DNA from: Alitta virens
Lineage: Eukaryota; Annelida; Polychaeta; Phyllodocida; Nereididae
Length of the DNA: 64,000 nucleotides
Assembly (NCBI GenBank): GCA_932294295.1
Contig: OW028580.1
Coordinates: 23,918,975 to 23,982,974 of the forward strand
Direction: 5' to 3'
Below the pieces are notes generated by a model, which saw nothing but the letters and a program-made list of their open reading frames with translations, ran no database searches and was not told where the DNA came from. How positions within the stretch are numbered: position 1 is the stretch's first letter; each line of letters begins with the position of its first letter. Shown here piece after piece: positions 1 through 10,800 of this stretch. Position numbers and translations under genes: made by a program.

Positions 1-120
1 ACAGCAGATGCAACTGCTGTTGGTTATGAATACTTAATTATAGTTGAGAGACAAAGGCCATCCTTTGTCTGTACAGTAAAGTATAGATATAGTTATACTT
101 AATATAGAGTAAAGTATATA

Positions 121-570
121 ACATGATACTACCACCACAGAAAAAAATATAAACCTTGGTAAATGTAAGATATTTATCTAATATATCATAAATATGTATG
201 CACAACAGACATGCATCTTTTCAACAACAAAAAAAGACAAATATGCCTGACAAATTCTGCTATATGATGCTACCTGTCACTTAACAGAACACTCTGGCTA
301 TAGCTGGCTACTCAAAGCCAGATCTAGAAGTACATGCCACACCAATTGGTGCTTAAGTTGGGAGTAAAGCTTTTTTTTTTTTTTTTTTTTGACAAGATGC
401 ATGTCTATTGAACATACATTTTTATGATATATTAGATACATTTCTTACGATTACCAAGGTTTATATTTTTCAGTGGTGATTGGTGTAACCAATTAAAAGC
501 AGTTGGCTTTAGCCAGTTATAGGTACAGCCAGGAAAAGGTTGCTACAGCTGTCTAGAGTCGACCATATAG
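121..570. repeat. Interspersed repeat family R, copy 1, with internal inverted repeat
   Basis: The stretch at about 125-230 reads as an inverted copy of about 390-480 (both carry the atatatcataaatatgta-like and ataaacctt-like blocks), so this copy can fold. The middle holds a block around the words agctggctactcaaagccag. Related copies occur at 19,741-20,150 (same strand) and 53,246-53,466 (opposite strand), all ending near a gtcgacc/gactctag word. No coding sequence is seen. It is probably a non-autonomous transposon, but its ends and superfamily are not resolved. A T-tract of about 20 bases interrupts this copy near 370-390. Confidence 0.6.
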
Positions 571-1021
571 CATGAAACTAACTGTATTTATTATACCTCT
601 GCTATGTCTCATGACCTGTGATTGGCTGATACAGGGTCACATGACATTGCTTAAAAAGTCCTAGTGCCCCATTGTCTAGTGATTGTGCCATCATCAGTGT
701 TGAAAAACAGATTGCTTGCATGGACAGTGGCTAGAAAAAAAAACTCAATGGGACCTATGTGGTTTTTAAGCAAATTTATCATGAATTTTGGTTTTGACGA
801 ACATCTTAAAACTGAAAAGAGCTTGTGTAATATATATTAATCGTTTTTTTTTTTTTTATAATTGTTGCTTTTCATTTACAAGCAAAAAAGCTTAGTAAAA
901 AAGAATAGGCCTAAATTTCAGTTGGTGGAGGTATAATAAACTATTTCAGATAACAACTCGGGAAATAGAGGTCAAATCAAATTTACTAGCGCTCTCGCAC
1001 CAGTATATTTGTATTGCTCTA

Positions 1022-2288
1022 CAGGGTGCAGCATAAAACCTTGCACCAGCAGCTACTGCTACCTCTTTTGTTATTACCTCAATTGACAGTGATCGCATGC
1101 AGCTGCAATCAAACACATGAAAGCAATAATAGTCCTATCAAGAATGATAGATAATATGGATCTAAATATAGCACATGCACACTTATCATACCTTCAGGTC
1201 ATTTTCACCCTGGCCTTTGCAATACAAGCATTGGATTATGTCACTGATCATACAGATGTGTTACAGAACCTGTCTTGACCTTTTCCCCGACAAATAGGGC
1301 AAATATGTTTAACATACTTTTTGAAGGCAGTTGCTGCTTTTAACAGTTATATTGCAATCCCAGGATATACAACTATGTGATTTCGCTCAGCTCTAAAACT
1401 GGGTCAATTACTGCCGCCATTGAATTAGAAAATAAGAATCCAGTCATGACATGACATAATGCTGAGCTAATAAATGATTTGAACCTAATTTCAGGTATTA
1501 CGAGTTTCATGTCAAAAGAGAAATAATGAAATTATATCACAAAGAAATAATGAAATTATATCACAAAGATGTCAACATGATCTCACAGGTTGATATCAAA
1601 TGTCGAGATTGCTGCGAGATCAATATGTGATTACAGATTGATCTCGCAGTGATCTCATAATTATCTCGTGTGATGAGATCAGCGATGAGATCGCTGTTAG
1701 ATCGCTATGATATCAGATTCCTGACTGGGAAGGTAGAGCACTGACACCATTGAAGCGGAAAGTGCCATTTTGGGTTCAGCTCAATTTCTGTTATTTCTGT
1801 CAAATTAGCTGACCCATCCTCCTGAAAATCATATGATTATTTCCAGATTAGTTGGAGATTAAAATAGTCCCTCTGGAATGCCATTATATATCTCTGTTTC
1901 AATTTTATGACCTTGCTGGATCAAAACTGGAACCAACTTCTTATATAATACCATAATATATATGCACAAATATAAATCACTGAAGAAGGATTATGTACAA
2001 ATATTATATTTTATGTGGCATCAGAGGTGTAGGAAATCACTTATTTGTACACTTTTCTGCAACTAAAGACACCACGCAAGCAGACAGAAATCAGATTTCT
2101 GTGGTGTGTGTCACTCAGAACAAGCCCTACAGCATGCAACATTGATATTGTCTGACATTATAAGATCAAAACTATCACAATGACCAATTGCTTATACCCC
2201 TGACTAAATGTGAGAAAACTTTAAAAGACCTCATGAACAATTGAGGAACCTAGAGCTATCCCGAAAGAGGAGATTAGGCCGCACCCTG
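1022..2288 (+). mobile_element. TA-flanked non-autonomous element with CAGGGTGC ends, copy 1
   Basis: The segment begins CAGGGTGC and ends GCACCCTG, with TA immediately outside each end (1,020-1,021 and 2,289-2,290). This is the expected target-site pattern of Tc1/mariner-type transposition. A second copy lies in opposite orientation at 8,981-10,816; long stretches match in reverse complement (for example the block after each CAGGGTGC end around gcaccagcagctac, and the block around agctatcccgaaagagg near the other end). No transposase ORF is visible, so the element is non-autonomous or decayed. An unusual cluster of GATCTC/GAGATC words lies inside at 1,576-1,720. Confidence 0.7.
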
Positions 2289-2879
2289 TAGATAGGAAGT
2301 TGATCATAATAAAGTCATGATCAATATTACTAGGGTAACCTGTAGTGACTTAGATTGTCTCTTAACTGTCCAATATGCATTGCTTAAGCTTGCACCAAAG
2401 AAGGGAAAATTAAGTATAAAAATTGTTTGAAAGTCATCAAATTCTGGAAACGGTGTCCTTGATTGGACCACCCTATTACCTTAATTGAATCACGATCATT
2501 TCACCTGAAAACCTTTACATTGCTACAAAATTAAACTTATTATCCCCGTAAAAATTACGTGAAATGGAAGTTTAAAATATCAGGGTGTCAAGTACCACAA
2601 TTATTATGATTCATGGACTGACAGGAGATTTTCTCAAGCATTTAGCCAAAAAATGTATGTCTTTACTTGTAATTATGTTTTTAATTCTTGTCGAATATTT
2701 AAAACAAATGTAAATCTAGTATAAATATATTATAATCAAGGGCATATATACCAATGGTATCAGCCACATTTATTTGTATTCGCACAGTAAATTATTTATA
2801 TTTAATTAAGACCAGGGTGACTGAATGTGAAGTATGAAAGAAGTATGAAAGTTGAATAAATATATGGTTGTGATGTGTA

Positions 2880-3071
2880 ATGTGTTGAATGTTTGGCTGT
2901 GAATGCGGAAAATGCATGGATTTCATGCCTACCAGAAAATATGAATAACGCATGTTTATGAAACGCATGGTTTCCACGAGAAGGATAACGCATGGTTTCG
3001 TATGAATAATCAGGCAACAACCATGTTTTTATCCAAACACATGGAAAATGCATGTAGCACATTTAACCATG
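2880..3071. mobile_element. Diverged copy of the CATGGCC palindromic MITE
   Basis: The right end (gcatgtagcacatttaaccatg followed by TA) and repeated internal words (aacgcatgg, gaaaatgcatg) match the palindromic elements at 21,477-21,627 and 22,110-22,259, but this copy is longer and less symmetric. The left boundary is uncertain. Confidence 0.5.
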
Positions 3072-3095
3072 TAATTGTATTATTTTTTTTTAAAT

Positions 3096-3141
3096 AGGGG
3101 TCCATTTTATGAAAAAAGAGGGGTCCATTTTTTGAAAAAAT
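3096..3141. repeat. 23-bp tandem duplication
   Basis: The unit aggggtccattttatgaaaa is present twice back to back, with a small difference (ttatg/ttttg). It lies just upstream of the LINE relic. Confidence 0.6.
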
Positions 3142-3201
3142 AAGTACACCTTAGGAAAACATTCATACATGCTTGAAAGTCACAAGTTTGCGAAATAGAA
3201 A

Positions 3202-6109
3202 ATGATTACTACAGAAGTCAGTTCAGCCCTTAATAAATTAACATTAATAGTAGCTACAGCAATGATATTTATAACCAGATTAGGGAAGATGTTGCATCAT
3301 ATCTTAACATTGCTTAACAAAACACCTTACGTAGCACTCTTTGGTGACTTTAATAGTAGAACTGGAATATTAAGTGATGTCGAAGAAAACTTAAGTGGTA
3401 GAAATTCTGATATTATTACGGAACTAAATAATGCAGTGTCTCACGTCATTGGAGTAAATCAATTCTGGCCATGCCACCAAAGACAGTCAAAAGACAACAT
3501 CATAAATACATATGGTAAAGAACTTCTAGATCTATGTAAAGCTAGCAATCTTAAAATTATGAATGGATATTACAATGCTGATAAAACCTGTGACTTTACA
3601 TGCTATGCCCCGCTAGGTCAAAGTGTTGTTGATTATTTGCTCTGTACTAAAAACTTATTCAACATCTTGCAGAATTTCGAAATAACACCAAAACTTGTTG
3701 AGTCAGATCATCGACCATTAGAATTTTGGTTCAAATTACCGTTAGTGAGGGAAATGAACAATTGTAATCCCATTGTAGGTGATAAGCCGAAAAACAAAAC
3801 TTTCAAGTATGTGTATGATAGGAATAAACTTAATGAATATATGGCTAACTATGATAATGAAGATGCTCAGCAAACACTCTTTCAACTAGGCTGTGATTTT
3901 GAAAATAATGTTAATACAGACACACTAATTGATATAGTTTTCAAGTACGTAACTGATAGCCTAGAGCCCACCTTCTATAAAAAAAAGTCCAAATCACATA
4001 ATTGCACATTCCCAAGTAACAAATGGTTTGATGATGAATGTAAAGAGTTACGAAAGCTAGTCAACAACTTCGCAAAAAATAATGACATTTCTGCAGATGC
4101 ACACAAAAATGAATATGGTAATCTTTGCAAGGCTTATAAGCAGACACTACAAAGAAAAAAGAGACATTTCCAACTAAGTAATAGGGAAAATCTAGAAAAT
4201 CTTCTTTAAGTTAGTAGTAACCAAGCAGAATGTTGGAAACACTGGAATAAACTGAAAAAATCTAGTAATATGTTCCATGAATACTTCATGCAACAGTCCC
4301 AACTCCCTTCTATTGAATACTTTGACAATGAACATATGAGACTGATTGTTAATATTCTGCAATCATCATCCTATTCCTGTGACAACCCTTTATCTACTCA
4401 TATCTGTGATAGTGTTATTACAGATGAGGAAGTTTCAATACACCTAAAGAAATTAAAATGCAATAATGCTGCCGGAATAGATGGGATACCTGCGGAATTT
4501 TATAAGTATGCAAGTGAGACATTAATAACACCTTTCTGTGCAGTGTTTAACTACGTACTTGATTGAGGCGAATATCCTACTCAGTGGACAGAAGGACTAA
4601 TTAAAGCTTTGCACAAAAAGGGAGACAAGTCTAATCCAGATAACTACAGGAAAATCACAATAAATGTTGTTATGGGTAAAATTTTTGACTCTATCTTAAA
4701 TGCACAACTTTACTATAAAAAATGAGGTTCTTAATCTTGATGATCCTTGCAATTTTGGGTTTACCACAGGAGCAAGCACAGCTGACCGTGTCTTTATTCT
4801 TGATACTGTTATTAGATACCAAAAGCAAAAATATAAACCTCTCTATCTCTGTTTTATCGAATTTACAAAGGCATTTGACTACATTAACAGAAATGCTCTA
4901 TACTATAAACTTATGAATCAAAAGATAGGCAATAAAAAAAAATGCTTAATACAATAATGAGCATGTATGACAAAGCTAAAGCTAGAGTTAATAATTTAGG
5001 CAATATTGGAGATACGATCAATAGCAGCTATGGCGTTTTGCAAGGTGGAATTCTCATTCCCAAGTTGTTAAATGAATTTCTATCTGACTTGCCCAATTAT
5101 TTAAAGGAATTAAATGGTGTAGCACTTAGTAATCTCATGCTCACACATATTTCATATGCTGACGACATAATTATACTTGCACATTCTGCAACATCACTCC
5201 AAAGCAGCATAAATTCTCTCCATGATTTCTGCAAAAAGTGGCATCTAATTGTGAATGTAGGAATTTGGCAATAACAGACAAAATGAATTTTACTATGATA
5301 CCCAAGAAATTGAGAATGTTGAGTCCTTTAAATATCTTGGCCATGTGTTAACAAACAAACGTAACTTGCATAAAAAAAAAATGACTGCTTATCTTGTTAC
5401 ACAAGCACAAAAAGCACTTTTTGCTTTGCAAAGTGACACGAAGCAGACACTAGGACATAATACTCCTAAACTTGCACTAAAAATGTTTGACACATATATT
5501 TTACCAATCCTTGAGTATAATGGTGAAATATGGTCCAGTAACAAACCTATAAATGAACTAGAGAAGGTACAATTAGGATACCTAAAAAATATGTTAGGAG
5601 TTAGGAAACAGACCTCATCACAAGCTGTGTATGGTGAGACTGGCAGATTCCCATTACATGTATGACAACAGTTTAGAATGATCAACTATTGGATTAAACT
5701 AGAAAAACTACCAGCTAATAATATTCTTAAAAATTTTTTAAATGAGCAAAAAGATATGTACACTTCTGGTTATAATGCTTGGGTTGGGAAAATTATTCAT
5801 ATGCTCAATGAACACTAACCACAAGAGACCATTTAAGACTTGTAAACAATGAGCTAGAATCCATTGCTAAAACGTTCAAATCTAAAATGTCAGGAAACTA
5901 TGCCAGCTGAAATCAATGACTCTACACTACAGCCAAAACTTAGAACTTATAAACTCATCAAGACTGATTACAGGCTAGAACCCTACCTTCTACTAAACCT
6001 TATAGAGGAGAGGCAAACTGACAATTTCTATGAAGCGGTGACACGTAAAGACCTGATGGTCATACTACACATCATTTTCTATGTTTGCCATGTCGAAAGT
6101 GGTAAATAA
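3202..6109 (+). mobile_element. Decayed non-LTR retrotransposon (LINE), APE endonuclease plus reverse transcriptase
   Basis: Broken reading frames on the plus strand together encode an APE-type endonuclease and a reverse transcriptase. The endonuclease segment (3,202-4,209) has GDFNSRTG and SDHRPLEF. The RT segment has NNAAGIDGIPAEFYK (about 4,460), KAFDYINR (about 4,870), and the catalytic SYADDIIIL (about 5,150). After it come the FKYLG-like region (about 5,325) and a C-terminal PKLRTYKLIKTDY segment (about 5,935) typical of CR1/Jockey-type LINEs. The copy is dead: in-frame stops at 4,207 and 4,564, frame changes near 4,720 and near the A-run at about 4,935, and another between about 5,275 and 5,345. 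The 5' end of the ORF and any ORF1 are missing. Exact clade (CR1, Rex-like, Jockey) is not settled by eye. Confidence 0.9.
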
Positions 6110-6647
6110 GGGTCTTAAAATTTGTTTCCATGGCAACAAGTCCCTTTATTTTTAAACCCAATATTGAAACTTATTATATTCTTTAACTTTGGCAAAACAA
6201 ATGAAAAATGTTTGATATTTGGCCAAAATTTACAGGTATCTACAGTTATTGAAAAACAATGTTAATTATTTAAAGATCGTATAACCCTGTTGCCATGGTA
6301 ACAAAACAAGTGGTGTTTTTGCTAATCTTTACCAATGGTACATATTATACGTTTTTTTCTTTATTCATGTAATATATATTATCAACAAATAAGGCATGCT
6401 TTGGCACAACCAACACCTGCCATTATCATTCACATGATTTCAGTTTTGTTAAATAAATAATGTTGCCATGACAACCAGTTTGAAATGTGTAAGTCAGTTT
6501 GTGCAAGTGACTAAACTTCCACATTACTGCCATAATTCCTACTTTTAGCAATTTTTGTCCATAATTTTATAATTGATATCATGCAAGATAGGGGAGCTTT
6601 ATTCTATTCTTGACAACTAAATTTTGTCAGCAGCATGTATTTTGAAA
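6110..6647. other. Non-coding sequence after the LINE relic
   Basis: AT-rich DNA with several gttgccatggtaac-like words. It may contain the LINE 3' untranslated part. No gene or clear boundary is seen. Confidence 0.4.
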
Positions 6648-6946
6648 TATCAAAGATGGCGTCCAAGGTGGCCACTATCAAGCAATAAATGGCTATATCT
6701 TTGTAACTAATTGACACAGCACAACAAAAATGGGGGTTTATGCCTAGGTTTTTGGGGTCAAGGAATTCAATGAAACTAACCATTTTAAGATATAGTGCAC
6801 AGGAACTCAGATATCCAAGATGGCGTCCAATATGGCCACCATGAAGCGATGACTGGCTATATCTTTGTAGCACAACAAATATAGGGTCTATACCTAGGTT
6901 TTTGGGGTCAAGGAATTCATTGAAACTATCCATTTTAAGATATAAT
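6648..6946. repeat. Two-copy tandem repeat, about 150 bp per unit
   Basis: Copy one (6,648-6,795) and copy two (about 6,813-6,946) share the order agatggcgtccaa, tggctatatctttgta, acctaggtttttggggtcaag and ccattttaagatata. They differ by point changes and a short deletion, so the duplication is not recent. No coding role is seen; the apparent minus-strand reading frame through it merely reads the same repeat twice. Confidence 0.75.
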
Positions 6947-7853
6947 GTAGCAGAAAAATTTATAAAATAGCCAGATTTAGAGTAAGCTCACATAATTTAC
7001 GAATTGAATAAGGTAGACATGAAAACCCTATATTGCCAGCAGTTGAGAGATTATTTTATCTGTTATTTCTGACAAATTTATCATGTATGATATTACTGTG
7101 CAATAAAAGCATATATATAATAAACAGTTGAATCAGATGATCAGATACACAAAAGGAAAAAGATACAGAACAAAACGTACCCTATTTTAGAGATGCCTTT
7201 TTTTCCACAAAAATGATGCCAATACCAAATGGGTAATACAGCTTGGGGGTTCATTATATTTACTAAACTTAATCGATGCAATCTGAATGCCTGGAAATGA
7301 TGCTTTTGTGAGTAAACATCTGCTTTCCAGTATTACCTCATTTTAGCTATTTTTTTTATCAAATGTGTGGCTATCAATGAATTGTTCTTTTTAAATGGAA
7401 GCGAAATACATTGGTGTTTAAATTGCTGCGTGATTGGCAGGCTACCACAAGGGTGTGCTCACCAGCATGGGAATTATGTTAGAAGCATTTTCGGTATTTG
7501 AGTGTTGATTTGTTTGCAATGTGACAAATTTTTTCTCAATGTATGCTACCAGTATGTTATGTCTCATCTTACAAAATTACAGTACATTAAAATATGGACA
7601 TAATATGCCTAACCAACTTTAATAAAGTATCACTGGTGTATGTAAGAATTTTGACACGTATTTCATTTCATCAATTAAATTTGTCAAAGAATTTCTTTTA
7701 ATTGTCACTTTATATTGTGGCCCCTCATCACAGATAGACAGTTATATTAGATCTACTGTCCATTTTTTTTATTTACTGTCATCCACATGCAGCGGGGCAA
7801 TGATTGACTAAAAAAATCAAGAAAATGTAATGATCTGTTGGAATACATTGCAG
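6947..7853. other. Intergenic or intronic DNA upstream of the first visible guanylate cyclase exon
   Basis: No coding exon was recognised here. Since the first visible cyclase exon needs a splice acceptor (ag at 7,852-7,853), this is probably intron of that gene. The upstream exons for the rest of the ligand-binding domain were not found and may lie outside the window. Confidence 0.4.
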
Positions 7854-10800
7854 GTCTAACCCATGACGCAGTGCTTCTCTGGGCTCATGGAGTCAACAAG
7901 ACCATTGAACAAGGCTATGCTCCCAATGATGGGCTAAGGGTCACTCAAAACATCATCAACTCCACAACTCAAGGTGTGTCTGGCAACATTGTCATTGATG
8001 AAAATGGTGATAGGCTACTGGACTTCAAGGCAAGTGTATTGGACTTCTAAAACTTTAGCTACAGGTTCCTTATAAATTCATTCACTTTGAGAATCTTTAA
8101 TCAGGAAATTATTGTGTCTTTAATTGGGGCAATATATTTCTCATAATAAACAGATATGCTACAATTGTTTTGTTACAAGTCTGGCCTGATTTCTTCAATA
8201 TTCCTGTGCAGACACCCAAGCCTACATATGACAAAGCTGAACCCCCAAAATAGATCAAAGAAAACATCAGAATCCAACAAATGATTTAATATTGTATTAA
8301 ATTTTCATGAAATGCGGCTGTCATATAAATGCATGCCACGAGTAGTCCTTGTGTTGAATGTAAGATGACAAGGCACTGCTGTAAAACAGCTGTTTAGCAA
8401 TGATGTGTGTAAATATATTCAATGAATGAATATACCGTAATAAATATATCTAATTTAGCATAAGTTGTTATACCTTTTTCTTCTTCGTCTCATTGCCATG
8501 GTCTCTGCCGGTCCTAATTAGCCCAACTGGTGCAGAAATACAGGACGTAAAGCCCTAATCACACACACACTTATACCTTTTTCTTAATCAGATAACCATA
8601 TGGCAACATGGCAAACATTTAAAGATCATGTGTTGGGATGCTGCAAAAAGTTTATTGGAGAAGGCTTATAAGCCTGAAGATCCTAACGACTGGTCTGGCA
8701 TCTTGTGGTCAGGCAATGCGACAAAGCCACCAGCTGGTGTACCAATATGCGGATGGGATGGGGAATTTTGCGACATCCCGAAGACAAGTAACATACAGGT
8801 GTATGCTGTTCTACTTGTAATCGTTATACTAGGCATTGGAGCAATCCCTTTCCTCTTCTGGCAATACAGGTGAGTGTAGATTTAAAATAGGGATTGACCA
8901 TATCAAATGTGCAGGATAATATAGTAATTCATAGGATATAATGTGAGAGACCGTTTTGAGGATAAACAAAACAGACCATACAGGGTGCGACCTAAAAACT
9001 TACACCAGGCAAGTCCTCTTTCGGGATAGCTCTAAATTACTCAATTGCTTATGAGGTCTTTTTAAAGTCTTGCCAAATTTAGTCAGGGGTATAAGCAATT
9101 GGTCATTGTGATAGTTTTTGATCTTATAATGTCAGACAATATCAGTGTCTGAATTATTGAGAGGGTGCATGCTGCAGGGCTTGTTCTGAGTGGCACATAT
9201 CACAGAAGTCAGATTTCTGTCTGCTTGCATAGTGTTTCTAGTTGCAGAAAAATTTTCAAATTAGAGATTTCCTAGTTACTACACCTCTGGAACCACAGAA
9301 AATATCATATTTGCACAGAATCTTCCTTCATTGTTTTTTATACGTGCATATATATATATATATATCATGGTATTAGATGATAAGAGGTTGGTTGGAGAAA
9401 TATAATGACATCCAGAGAGACTATATGAATTTCCAACTAATCTGGAAATAATCACATAATGGCACTCTCCGCCTCAAAGGTGTCAATGATCTACCTTCTT
9501 ATAAAAAATGAATCTGTTTGCCCTATTTGTGAGGGCAAAGGTCAAGACAGGTGTCTCTAACACTAGCACAGATTTATGTTGTGTTATGACCAATCCAGGG
9601 CAACCGAACTTGTGGTGGCAATCAGGTGAAGGGTTGCTGAGATATGGGGCGTTTTAGATTTTGCTATTCACCCCAAAAACTTTAACGCTTAATAACTTTC
9701 GACTGGGAGGCCCATATTGGACCATCTTTAGATCATATATAGTACTTGGGCAGGTAAATGTAACACATCATTATTAATGACCTTGGACCAAAGGTCAAGG
9801 TAAAATTAACCTCAAAGTTGCAAATTTGAAAACAGCTGTATCTTCCTTAAGTTTGAACAATGAGTTCCTAGGAAAGTGTCATGTTATGATGTAACATAAG
9901 GCTTTTAGAAAATTATGGGATATTTGACCTGATGCCAGTAAAGGTCAAAATTCAAGGTCAAATGTGAAAACTAGCAATTTTGACTACTTTTATGCACAAA
10001 AATCCCTTAAGACTGTTTGCTAAGAGATTCAGTGACATCTGCATGACATTTCAGGTACCCCATAAGTGGGAAAATTACCCCTGAATGGGAGAAGTACTAT
10101 AACTCAACACTGGACCACCGTATATTTACCAAATCTAGTTTATAAGTTGGAGTAAGTGTATACATTTTTGTGCGGCCATTTCAGATAACCTCTGGTTAAA
10201 GGTCAATGTCACAGATGATCTTGACCTTCAACCAGAGGTCGCATACACAAAATTTTAAAGTAAACCATCTGAGGAGGCTATCTAGATATTCTGGTAATCA
10301 TAACAAGCGACGCAACTTCCTGGCTATTGAATATCTACCCGACTCTCATTTTTGAGGAGTAAATGTGTAATAAGGAACTGGTATTTATTTTACTCGACTA
10401 CGGATAGTTCCATTTTCATCTATTCTATATATTCTGGTCCTCATTATTCAATCAGAGTCTATTACACAGTGTTTTCATTTATCTTTGTTCTCGTCTAATT
10501 CTAATTGTCTACAAAGATGACCATGGTATGGTGAATCATTTTTATCTGTTCCCTTTGAACAGAGTGGAGCCTAGTCTTTTACTTGTTTTGCTAAGATCGA
10601 GGTGTGACCCAAAGGTGTGATATGTGCGCATGTGCTATATTTAGATCCATATTATCTATCAATCTTGAGGAAGCAAGAAAATATATTAATAAAGATAATT
10701 TAGGACTATTATTACTTTTGTGTGTGTGATTGCAGCTGCATGCGATCACTGTCAATTGGGGTAATAACAAAACAGATAGCAGTAGCTGCTGGTGCAAGTT

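Noticed and set aside
6604..6933. 109-residue minus-strand reading frame with an internal repeat
   Set aside because: It simply reads the two-copy 150-bp tandem repeat; no family resemblance.
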